A DNA stretch of 64,000 bases from NCBI GenBank assembly GCA_003605175.1, contig QWDA01000007.1:186001-250000 (forward strand), in the 5' to 3' direction. This DNA is from Paracoccaceae bacterium (lineage in GTDB: Bacteria > Pseudomonadota > Alphaproteobacteria > Rhodobacterales > Rhodobacteraceae). Position numbers and translations under genes: made by a program. This document shows, piece by piece, positions 20,156-27,736 of this stretch (position 1 is its first letter; every line of letters starts with the position of its first letter). The notes beneath the pieces are model-generated. The model saw only the letters and a program-made list of their open reading frames with translations. It did not search any database and was not told the origin of the DNA.

Positions 20156-20602
20156 GCCGGAGCCGCGGTCATCGCGAAGCGACTCGCGACCGGGGACCTC
20201 GCACCCGGCGACGCGATCCGCGACTCGGGACTGCGCGAGCTGACGGTCCTGTCGGTCGAACTGGACGACGCCCCCCGCATCGTCCACAATCTCGAAGTCG
20301 CAGGCGCCCACACCTACTTCGCCGGAGAATTGGAGGCTTGGGGGCATAATGCGGGACTCGGCAACCCATTCATAGGCAGTTCACTATGTGCCATAGAGGA
20401 AGCGATGAAAAGAAAGGGGTTCGTGGAGAAATATAGAAACCCGAACTCAGGCGCTGTATCCTACCAAAATCCAGCTACAAAGAGATCTTTTAATCTCGAT
20501 CCTGGTGGTCGTTATGGACGAAAGTGCGAAGCTCCCCATGTTGACGTCAATAGGCTCGTCAAGCGAGGCAAAGACCGCAAACGAAAGTTCTTCTTGGAGT
20601 GA
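20156..20602 (+). pseudogene. truncated polymorphic toxin: Hint-domain end fused to a small C-terminal toxin
   Basis: The frame opens after a TAG at 20153-20155 and has no proper start, so the large N-terminal part of the protein is missing. Its first 60 residues end in VHNLEVAGAHTYFAGE and WGHNA, the hallmark C-terminus of Hint (intein-like) domains that release toxin tips. After that comes a compact basic domain of about 75 residues (KRKGFVEKYRNPNSGAVSYQ, DPGG, PHVDV, then a Lys/Arg-rich end), probably a nuclease-type toxin; I cannot name its family with certainty (Ntox24-like is a guess). The toxin part is AT-richer than the Hint part. An ATG at 20405 with AGAGGA 4 bases before it could still express the toxin alone. 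Confidence 0.75.
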
Positions 20603-20604
20603 AC

Positions 20605-20829
20605 ATGTTAGTTTTTGAAGTAGAATCAGAATATGGCGAAATCGAAATTCTATTTGATGAAGACGGATTGAATGACCTTATTGGATACCTCCAAGCGCTG
20701 AATGCGGGTGAGCATGATCACTTGTCGACCGATCAGGCTGGCGGCCATGAACTAAGTTCGATCAAACTTGTCGAAAACTCGAACTTTAAGGTTTGTCATC
20801 GCGTCAACATTCGCCGCATTGAGAAATAG
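20605..20829 (+). CDS. immunity protein for the adjacent toxin (Imm32-like)
   Basis: A 74-residue acidic protein placed directly after the toxin domain, as immunity genes are in polymorphic toxin loci. The pattern GEHDHLSTDQAGGHELS followed by a final strand CHRVNIRRIEK resembles the Imm32 family from memory. I chose the ATG at 20605 because GGAG lies 5 bases upstream; a GTG at 20599 overlaps the toxin stop codon (GTGA) and is the alternative. Base composition is AT-rich like the toxin part, so the pair probably moved together. Confidence 0.72.
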   Translation: MLVFEVESEYGEIEILFDEDGLNDLIGYLQALNAGEHDHLSTDQAGGHELSSIKLVENSNFKVCHRVNIRRIEK

Positions 20830-20893
20830 ATAGAGTTGGAACTACCGCTCTGTCAGTCCGGCTTGTCGCATTATCTCGAACAGTTCTTTATTC

Positions 20894-21277
20894 AGCGACC
20901 TGACCGCCCATGACGTGCTGCTCGAATACCGGGACGGGGCGCTGGCCAGGCGCTGGCTGCACGGCCAGGAGATCGACGAGCCGGTGGGCTTCGAGGCCTA
21001 CGGCGCCGACGCCGCCCCCGGCGCGGGCACGGCGCATGCGCTCCACGCCGACCGGCAGGGCTCGGTGATTGCGGTCACCGACCAGGCCACCGGCTCGGTC
21101 GCGGCGCGCTACGCCTACGACGCCTTCGGGGCGCGCGAGGTTCTGTCCGGGGACGGCGTGCAGGATTACGGCTTCACTGGTCGCGAGTTTGACGCCGAAT
21201 CGGGGCTCTACCACTACCGCGCCCGCCATTACGACCCCGGCGTGGGGCGGTTCCTCCAGTCTGACCCTCTGGGCTGA
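20894..21277 (+). pseudogene. displaced Rhs-core C-terminal fragment
   Basis: The sequence switches back to high GC at about 20894 and then encodes the end of an Rhs repeat-associated core: DRQGSVIAVTDQATG, YDAFGAREV, FTGREFDAESGLYHYRARHYDP and GRFLQSDPLG, followed at once by a TGA. The part before it (SDLTAHDVLLEYRDGALARRW) is internal Rhs sequence and not a protein start. The toxin tip that should follow the SDPLG motif is absent. This looks like a core end left behind when a new tip and immunity gene were inserted, or an unused alternative cassette. Confidence 0.8.
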
Positions 21278-21655
21278 CCGCGAGCAGCGAGTTCGCCGCC
21301 AACACGGGCCGGACGATGCGAGCAGGGAAGAGCGCGTTCCGGCTGGTGGGCGTCGCGACGCGCCGTATGACGAAACGGCTATCGACTCTCTTGGCGAGCC
21401 ATGCGGCCGAGACGGCGCTCGGCGGCGATCACCGCTGTGGCGAGTTGCGTGCGCAAGGTGGCGCCGCCGAAATCCGGGCTGCCGGGGCGGCATCCGGACA
21501 CCGATGCCGTACCCCTCCCGGGCATCGGCTGCACCCATGTCACGGGCCCGACCGGTCGGAAGACCGAAAAAGGGCGGTGGCGAAATGCAGCGGCGTTCGA
21601 GTGTGCAGGCGCAAACGGGCTTCCCGTTGGCGGCGCGGCGCCGTATCTCCGGGCC
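21278..21655. other. 378 bp without a recognisable gene
   Basis: The stretch between the Rhs fragment and priA keeps open frames on both strands through high GC, but none reads like a protein with a start signal. It may hold decayed sequence from the toxin locus and the priA promoter. I see no repeat copy or terminator in it. Confidence 0.4.
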
Positions 21656-23848
21656 ATGATCCGGCAATTCGACGAAGGCGACCTGATCGCGGTCCTGACG
21701 ACCCAGCCGCTCGACCGCCCGCTCGACTATCGCGCGCCCGAGGGCGGCTGCCTCACCGGGCAGTTCGTCGAGGTGCCGCTCGGCCCGCGCCGCGTGCTCG
21801 GCGTGGTCTGGGGCGAAGGTGCCGGCGGCTTCGACCTCGCCAAGGCCCGCCCGGTGATCCGCACCCTCGACGCCGCGCCGATGCGCGAGGATATGCGTGA
21901 ATTCCTCACCCGCGCGGGCGACTACACGCTCACGCCCCTGCCCGCCATGCTGCGCCTCGCCACCCGCGCCCCCGGCCTCGGCGACGGCCCGTCCATGCGC
22001 CACGTCTACCGGCTCGGCCAAGGCGCCCCCGACCGCCTGACCGACGCCCGCCGCAGGGTCATCGCCACGCTGAGCGAGTATGGCGGCCTCGCCTTCACCC
22101 TGGGCGAGCTTGCCGAGACGGCCGGCGTCTCGACCTCCGTGATCAAGGGCCTCGTCAAGCAGGGCGTCGTGCTCGAGGAGGACAGCCCCCGCGACCTGCC
22201 TTACCCACGCCTCGACCCGGCCACACCACCCTCCCGCAGCCTGACCGACGAACAAGCCAAAGCCGCCGAAACCCTTCGCGCGGCCATCGCCGCGGGCCGC
22301 TACGGCACCACGCTGCTCAAGGGCATCACCGGCTCCGGCAAGACCGAGGTCTATCTCGAAGCCGTCGCCGCCTGCCTCACCCAAGGCCGCCAGGCCCTCG
22401 TCCTCCTCCCCGAAATCGCGCTCACCGCGGAATTCCTCGCCCGCGTGCAGGACCGCTTCGGCGCGCGGCCCGCCGAATGGCACTCGGGCGTCACCATGAC
22501 CGAGCGCCGCCGCGCGTGGAAAATGGTCGGCGAAGGCGGTGCCCAGCTCGTCGTCGGCGCCCGCTCGGCCCTGTTCCTGCCGTTTCGCGACCTCGGCCTG
22601 ATCGTCGTCGACGAGGAACACGACAGCTCCTACAAGCAGGAAGACGGCGTGCTCTACAACGCCCGCGACATGGCCGTGCTCCGCGCCTCGCTCACCGGCG
22701 CGCAGGTGGTGCTCGCCTCGGCCACCCCCTCGCTCGAAAGCTGGGCCAATGCCGAGGCCGGCAAATACACGCGCCTCGACCTAACCGCGCGGTTCGGCGA
22801 TGCCACGCTGCCCCGGATGGACGCGATCGACATGCGCCCCGCCGGGCTTCCGCCCAACCGCTGGATCTCCGAGGAGCTCGCCCGCGAGGTGACCGCCCGC
22901 ATCGCAGCGGGTGAACAATCGCTCCTCTTCCTCAACCGCCGCGGCTATGCCCCCGTCACGATCTGCCGCGCCTGCGGCCACCAGATCGGCTGCGCCCAGT
23001 GCGATGCGCGCCTCGTCGAACATCGCTTCCAGAAACGCCTCGTCTGCCACCAATGCGGCGACAGCATCCCGATCCCGGCCGCCTGCCCGAACTGCGCCGC
23101 CGAGGACCGGCTCGCCCCGGTCGGCCCCGGCGTCGAGAGGCTGGCCGAGGAGGTCGCCGCGCTCTTCCCCGACGCCCGCACCGCCACCCTCTCCTCCGAC
23201 CTCTTCGGCTCGGCCCGCGCCCTCAAGGCACGGATCGAGGAAATCGCCCGCGGCGAGGCCGACATCGTCATCGGCACCCAGCTCGTCGCCAAGGGCCACA
23301 ACTTCCCGCTCCTCACCCTCGTCGGCGTGATCGACGCCGATCTCGGCCTGCAGGGCTCCGACCTCCGCGCCGCCGAACGCACCTTCCAGCTGATGCGCCA
23401 GGTCGCCGGCCGCGCTGGTCGCGCCGAGAAACCCGGCCTCGCGCTTCTCCAGACCTACCAGCCCGACCACCCGGTGATCCGGGCGATCCTCTCGGGCGAG
23501 GAAGAGGCGTTCTGGCGCGCCGAGGCCGCCGAACGCCAGGCCGCCGGCGTGCCCCCCTATGGCCGCCTCGCGGGAATCATCCTCTCGGCGCCCGACCCGA
23601 AACAGGTCTTCGACTTCGGCACCGAGCTCGCCCGCCGCAACGCGCCCTTGCGCCAGATCGGCGCCCAGGTCTTCGGCCCGGCAGCAGCGCCCATCGCGCG
23701 GATCCGCGGCCGCCACCGGGTCCGCCTCCTCGTGAAGGCCGAGAAATCCGCGCCCCTGCAAAAGGCCCTCGCGACCTGGATCGGCCAGCTCAAGCCCCCC
23801 GCCAATCTCCGCCTCGCCGTGGATATCGACCCGCAAAGCTTCCTCTGA
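21656..23848 (+). CDS. priA: primosomal replication restart helicase PriA
   Basis: A 730-residue superfamily 2 DNA helicase that restarts stalled forks. The N-terminal DNA-binding domain (to about 110) leads to a winged-helix region, the helicase core with Walker A GITGSGKT at 223-230 and DEEHD Walker B, and an inserted zinc-binding region with cysteine pairs (CRACGHQIGCAQCDARL and CHQCGD then CPNC). The frame runs 255 bases further upstream through the toxin remnant, but the PriA start at MIRQFDEGDLI fits the family length. Confidence 0.96.
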   Translation: MIRQFDEGDLIAVLTTQPLDRPLDYRAPEGGCLTGQFVEVPLGPRRVLGVVWGEGAGGFDLAKARPVIRTLDAAPMREDMREFLTRAGDYTLTPLPAMLRLATRAPGLGDGPSMRHVYRLGQGAPDRLTDARRRVIATLSEYGGLAFTLGELAETAGVSTSVIKGLVKQGVVLEEDSPRDLPYPRLDPATPPSRSLTDEQAKAAETLRAAIAAGRYGTTLLKGITGSGKTEVYLEAVAACLTQGRQALVLLPEIALTAEFLARVQDRFGARPAEWHSGVTMTERRRAWKMVGEGGAQLVVGARSALFLPFRDLGLIVVDEEHDSSYKQEDGVLYNARDMAVLRASLTGAQVVLASATPSLESWANAEAGKYTRLDLTARFGDATLPRMDAIDMRPAGLPPNRWISEELAREVTARIAAGEQSLLFLNRRGYAPVTICRACGHQIGCAQCDARLVEHRFQKRLVCHQCGDSIPIPAACPNCAAEDRLAPVGPGVERLAEEVAALFPDARTATLSSDLFGSARALKARIEEIARGEADIVIGTQLVAKGHNFPLLTLVGVIDADLGLQGSDLRAAERTFQLMRQVAGRAGRAEKPGLALLQTYQPDHPVIRAILSGEEEAFWRAEAAERQAAGVPPYGRLAGIILSAPDPKQVFDFGTELARRNAPLRQIGAQVFGPAAAPIARIRGRHRVRLLVKAEKSAPLQKALATWIGQLKPPANLRLAVDIDPQSFL

Positions 23849-23891
23849 CAAACCATCACGATCCGTGATGTGGAACGGCACAACCATTCGT

Positions 23892-23920
23892 TTTACTGAA
23901 GACTTGTGCGGGCCTATGTT
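23892..23920 (+). promoter_or_regulatory. putative promoter of the 23956 small gene
   Basis: TTTACT and TATGTT are separated by 17 bases, 35 bases before the ATG at 23956. Four of six positions match in each hexamer. Confidence 0.4.
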
Positions 23921-23955
23921 CCGGGCCAGACCAACCGGCCCGAAAGGAACCTCCC

Positions 23956-24147
23956 ATGGCCTATCTCGAGGCCCGCGCGCACCGGCACGCTCCCGTTCTG
24001 CCCCATGCAGCCCCCGACCTTGGCCGCGCCACCGCCCTGATCCTCGTCTTCGCGGCGGTTGCCGGTCTCGTCGCCTGGTCCGCCCCGGCGACCGCTCCGA
24101 CGCCGGCCGGCCTCGGCTGGCACGGCAACGTCGCAGCGTCGCAGTGA
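23956..24147 (+). CDS. small single-span membrane protein of unknown function
   Basis: A 63-residue protein with a His/Arg-rich N-terminus and one hydrophobic helix (about 25-43: ATALILVFAAVAGLVAW) followed by a short tail. AAGGAA lies 7 bases before the ATG, and a promoter-like pair precedes it, so it is likely expressed. I do not recognise the family. Confidence 0.55.
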   Translation: MAYLEARAHRHAPVLPHAAPDLGRATALILVFAAVAGLVAWSAPATAPTPAGLGWHGNVAASQ

Positions 24148-24273
24148 CCGTCCCCAGCGCCGGCCGGGCCCCGTTCCGGCCGGCAGGTTGCCCGCCAAGG
24201 GCCCAAGCCGGGCCGCATTGACGGCGCTTTTGCCTGCCTCACTCGGCGCATTCACAACGCGACGAGGGCGCAC

Positions 24274-24582
24274 ATGACCTACAGATCGATCGAAATCTAT
24301 TACGACATCGCCGGAATCCCCGGCTGCGACGGCACCAACCCGATGGACCCGAACGCGCTGCCATTCCGCAACGCCGCGATGGGGCTCATCGAAAGCGCGC
24401 TCAAGAAGAACGGGCTCGGCACCTGCGAAGGCGCCGAGATCGGCATGGGCGAGGTGAATTTCGGCTTCGAGGTCACTGATTGCATCGCCGCCGAAACGGT
24501 GGTGCGAAAGGCCGTCGCCGGCACGCCCTACGACTGCATCCGCGAAATCGCCCGCTACGAGGAAGATCTGGGCGAGGCCTGA
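24274..24582 (+). CDS. unknown conserved cytoplasmic protein
   Basis: A 102-residue acidic protein with regular alternation of strands and helices (MTYRSIEIYYDIAG, then GMGEVNFGFEVTD) and four cysteines (in PGCDG, GTCEG, TDCIA and YDCIR). It has no membrane segment. The function is unknown to me. GAGG precedes the ATG by 8 bases. Its last 28 bases overlap the convergent HAD phosphatase gene. Confidence 0.65.
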   Translation: MTYRSIEIYYDIAGIPGCDGTNPMDPNALPFRNAAMGLIESALKKNGLGTCEGAEIGMGEVNFGFEVTDCIAAETVVRKAVAGTPYDCIREIARYEEDLGEA

Positions 24583-25229
24583 CCCCCGCCCAGGAGGATC
24601 TCCCGCACCTCGGACAGCGATCCCACGATCCGCGCGCCCTCTGCCGCCACCCGTTCGGCCTGAGCGCCCTCGGCCAGCCCGAGGCAGGGGATCCCCGCCG
24701 CCCTGGCCGCCCGCGCGCCCGACGGGCTGTCCTCGACCACCACGCAGCGCGAAGGGTCCGCCCCGCACAGCGCCGCGCCCCTCAGGTAGAGATCCGGCGC
24801 GGGCTTCGCCGGCGGATGGTCATGCGCCGACAGGACCCGCCCATCCACCCGCGCCGCCAGCCCGCTCGACGCGAGCGTCACCGCCATCTTCCGCATCGGC
24901 CCGTTCGAGCAGACCGCGAAGGGAATTCCCGCCCCGGCCAGCGCATCCAGCAACGCCCCGGCCCCCGGGATCTCCCGCGTGCTCTCCAGCGCCACGAACA
25001 GCGCCTCATAGGTCTCCTCTACCCAGCCCGGCCCGATCTCGGCCCCCATCTGGCGCGCGGTCTCGGCCACACCCGCCATCGTGCCGCCCAGGAACAGCCG
25101 GTAGAAATCGGCCTCCTCCAGCTCCAGCCCCGCCGCGCTTAGCCGCCCTTGCAGCACCCGCTGCGCCGTGGGCTCGCTGTCGACCAGCACCCCATCGCAA
25201 TCGAACAGAACCGCATCGGGTCGCATCAT
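24555..25229 (-). CDS. HAD-superfamily phosphatase
   Basis: A 224-residue haloacid-dehalogenase hydrolase of the phosphoglycolate phosphatase/beta-phosphoglucomutase type. The nucleophile motif FDCDGVLVDSE places Asp10 and Asp12 early; the CSNGP motif and the lysine of PPAKPAPDLYL and VVVEDSPSGARAA complete the active site. The substrate is unknown. The stop codon of rsmD touches its ATG, so the two form one transcript with the flavoprotein gene upstream. Confidence 0.9.
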   Translation of the reverse strand: MMRPDAVLFDCDGVLVDSEPTAQRVLQGRLSAAGLELEEADFYRLFLGGTMAGVAETARQMGAEIGPGWVEETYEALFVALESTREIPGAGALLDALAGAGIPFAVCSNGPMRKMAVTLASSGLAARVDGRVLSAHDHPPAKPAPDLYLRGAALCGADPSRCVVVEDSPSGARAARAAGIPCLGLAEGAQAERVAAEGARIVGSLSEVREILLGGGQASPRSSS

Positions 25230-25781
25230 CTACAAGGCCTCCAGAAACGTCACATGGGTGTCCCCATAGCGCCGCGTGTCCACCGCGCGAAACCCCTCCG
25301 GCGCCACTTGCGGCGCGCTTTCTTCCCAGACCACCAGCGCCCCCGGTGCGACCCAGCCTCCGGCAACCGCCGCCGCCAGCGCCGGCGCGCCCAGCCCCTT
25401 GCCATAGGGCGGATCGAGAAACACCAGCCCGCAAGGCACGCCCGGATTGGCCCCCAGCCGCGCCGCATCGCGGGCGATCAGCCGGCCCTCGGCACCCAGC
25501 GCCGCGATATTCGCCGCGATCAGCCGCCCCGCCGCCCGGCCCGAATCGACGAACACCGCCTCCGCCGCCCCGCGCGACAACGCCTCGAGCCCCAGAGCCC
25601 CGGTCCCGGCGAAGAGATCGAGCACATGGCAGCCCTCGAAATCGACATGGCAACCGTGCCCGATCACGTTGAACAGACTCTCCCGCACCCGGTCGGCGGT
25701 GGGGCGCAGATGCTCTGCCGGCGCGCCCTTGCCCAAAGCCGCAAGCGACCTTCCGCGCCAGATTCCCCCGACGATCCTCAC
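25230..25781 (-). CDS. rsmD: 16S rRNA (guanine966-N2)-methyltransferase RsmD
   Basis: A 183-residue methyltransferase acting on G966 of 16S rRNA. The start MRIVGGIWRGR, the segment LRPTADRVRESLFNVI, the SAM loop DLFAGTGALGLEALSRGA and the catalytic DPPYG (in place of NPPY, normal for this family) are all present. The start overlaps the end of the flavoprotein gene by 4 bases. Confidence 0.95.
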   Translation of the reverse strand: MRIVGGIWRGRSLAALGKGAPAEHLRPTADRVRESLFNVIGHGCHVDFEGCHVLDLFAGTGALGLEALSRGAAEAVFVDSGRAAGRLIAANIAALGAEGRLIARDAARLGANPGVPCGLVFLDPPYGKGLGAPALAAAVAGGWVAPGALVVWEESAPQVAPEGFRAVDTRRYGDTHVTFLEAL

Positions 25782-26989
25782 GCCTTGAGCAGGGGTTTCA
25801 ACTCGGTCGCCGGATCGGCGATCAGCGCCGGATCGGGCGATTTCCCCATCTCGATCAACCGCTTGCCCACCATGTAGGCGCGCGGATCGTTGATCGCGTC
25901 CACCGCGATCAGCCGCGCGCCGGCATAGTACCAGTGGCTCACCACGTCGGGGTCCTCGCCCTGCCGCACCACCACCCGGTCATAGCCGGTATTGAGCCCC
26001 GCGATCTGCAGCTTGGCCTCGTACTGGTCCGACCAGAACCAGGGCTGCGGCACGTAAGGAGCGTTCGCGCCGAGGATGTTCCGCGCCACCGCCGCGCCCT
26101 GGTCGATGGCGTTCTGCACGCTTTCCAGCCGGATCCGCCCGCCCTTGTAGGGAAAGGACGCGCAATCGCCCGCCGCCCAGATCGCCGGGTCGGAGGTCCG
26201 GCCGAATTCGTCCACCGCGATCCCGTTCTCGAGCGCCAGCCCCGCCGCCGCGGCGAGCGCGGTATCCGGCGCGATGCCGATCCCCACCACCACGAGATCG
26301 CAAGGGATCTCCTCGCCGCTGGTCAGACGCGCGCCGGTGACCTGCCCCTCGCCCAGGAGCCGGTCGAGCCCCACGCCCTCGCGGATCGCCACGCCATGGC
26401 CGGTGTGGAGCACGCGGAACCGGTCGGAGGTTTCGGGCGCGGCCACCCGCTGCAGGATTCGCGGCGCCATCTCGATCACGGTGACGTCCATGCCCCGCTT
26501 GGCCGCGACCGCCGCCGCCTCGAGCCCGATATAGCCGCCGCCCACCACCAGCGCCCGCGCGCCCTCGACGCAGGCCGGCGCCATCGCGTCGATATCCGCC
26601 AGCGTGCGCACCACATGCACCCCGCCCAGATCGCCGCCGATCGCCGCCGGCAGCCGTCGCGGCACCGACCCCGTCGTCAGCACCAGGGCGTCATAGGGCA
26701 CCGAAGCGCCCACCGCCGTGACCGTCTTCGCCGCCGGATCCACCGCCGTCACCGCCTGCCCGAGCCGCAGATCGATGCCCTTCTCGGCATAGAAACTCTC
26801 CGGCCTCAGGAACAGCCGCTCGAGCTCCATCTCGCCCTGGAGATATTTCTTCGACAGCGGCGGCCGCTGGTAGGGCGGCACCGGCTCGGCGCAGAACATC
26901 TCGATCCGGCCCGCGAACCCCTCGGCCCGCAGGCGCTCCGCGACGGAGGCCCCGGCCTGCCCGCCCCCGACGATCACGATCCGCTCCAT
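25778..26989 (-). CDS. NAD(P)/FAD-dependent ferredoxin-reductase-like protein
   Basis: A 403-residue flavoprotein of the rhodocoxin/putidaredoxin reductase class. An N-terminal FAD-binding GGGQAG (8-13), a PPYQRPPLSK segment, a second dinucleotide fold with VGGGYIGLEAAAV for NAD(P)H, the FAD motif IWAAGDCA and a C-terminal reductase domain (PWFWSDQYEAKLQIAG) are visible. It likely passes electrons from NAD(P)H to a [2Fe-2S] ferredoxin; no ferredoxin or P450 gene is next to it. It is divergent from the peroxiredoxin gene. Confidence 0.9.
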   Translation of the reverse strand: MERIVIVGGGQAGASVAERLRAEGFAGRIEMFCAEPVPPYQRPPLSKKYLQGEMELERLFLRPESFYAEKGIDLRLGQAVTAVDPAAKTVTAVGASVPYDALVLTTGSVPRRLPAAIGGDLGGVHVVRTLADIDAMAPACVEGARALVVGGGYIGLEAAAVAAKRGMDVTVIEMAPRILQRVAAPETSDRFRVLHTGHGVAIREGVGLDRLLGEGQVTGARLTSGEEIPCDLVVVGIGIAPDTALAAAAGLALENGIAVDEFGRTSDPAIWAAGDCASFPYKGGRIRLESVQNAIDQGAAVARNILGANAPYVPQPWFWSDQYEAKLQIAGLNTGYDRVVVRQGEDPDVVSHWYYAGARLIAVDAINDPRAYMVGKRLIEMGKSPDPALIADPATELKPLLKA

Positions 26990-27070
26990 GGCCCCTCCGT
27001 TTCGCTGGCATCTGCCGGCCGGCACGCTATGTCATGGTCGCAGCGAAGCCAAGAACAGGAGCGGAAATCC

Positions 27071-27559
27071 ATGGCCCTAGAACTCGGCGGGCGGCTGCCC
27101 GACGCGACACTTCTGAAACGCGACGGCGACGGGTTCGCCGAAGTGTCGCTCGCCGCCTATACGGCGGGCCGCAAGGTGGTGATCTTCGCACTACCGGGCG
27201 CCTATACCGGCATCTGCTCCACATCGCACCTGCCGAGCTTCATCGCCACCGCCGAGGGGTTCCGCGCCAAGGGCGTCGACGAGATCATCTGCGTCTCGGT
27301 CAACGACCCCTTCGTCCTGAACGCCTGGGGCGACGACGCCGGCGCCACGGCCGCCGGGATCACCATGCTCGCCGATGCCGGCGCCGCGCTCACCAAGGCG
27401 CTCGGCATGGCCTTCACCGTCGCGCAGAAAGGGCTCTACGACCGCTCGCAGCGCTATGCGCTGGTGCTGGAGGACGGCGTGGTCACGAAGCTCATGGTCG
27501 ACGATCCGGGCGTCTGCGACCGCTCGAAGGGCGAACAGCTTCTCGAGGCGATGGGCTGA
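27071..27559 (+). CDS. peroxiredoxin (Prx5/glutaredoxin-type)
   Basis: A 162-residue thiol peroxidase. The peroxidatic cysteine is Cys49 in LPGAYTGICSTSHLPSF, a variant of the family motif PGAFTPTCS; a second cysteine, Cys149 in DPGVCDRSK, could resolve. It reduces hydroperoxides in the cytoplasm. The start follows AGGAG by 9 bases. It is transcribed away from the flavoprotein gene through an 81-base shared upstream region. Bases 27560-27736 after it hold GC-rich low-complexity sequence. Confidence 0.92.
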   Translation: MALELGGRLPDATLLKRDGDGFAEVSLAAYTAGRKVVIFALPGAYTGICSTSHLPSFIATAEGFRAKGVDEIICVSVNDPFVLNAWGDDAGATAAGITMLADAGAALTKALGMAFTVAQKGLYDRSQRYALVLEDGVVTKLMVDDPGVCDRSKGEQLLEAMG

Positions 27560-27679
27560 TCCGGCGGAGCGCCTGCGGCGCATTCCATTGCAGGCGGGGG
27601 GGTCTGCCCCCCGATCCGGCGCTGACGCGCCGGCCCCCCGGGATTTCCCGACCCAAAGAAGCGCAGCCCGTCGAGGCGG

Positions 27680-27708
27680 TTTACCCCGCGCGCGCCCCCG
27701 CCTAAAGT
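27680..27708 (+). promoter_or_regulatory. putative dnaX promoter
   Basis: TTTACC and TAAAGT are separated by 17 bases, 28 bases before the dnaX ATG. Confidence 0.45.
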
Positions 27709-27736
27709 CGGGCCGCGGCCGCCCCCGGGAGAGATC

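Noticed and set aside
21379-21657. A 92-codon minus-strand frame between the Rhs fragment and priA
   Set aside because: No start signal or family sense, low-complexity ends and a location in decayed sequence; not called a gene.
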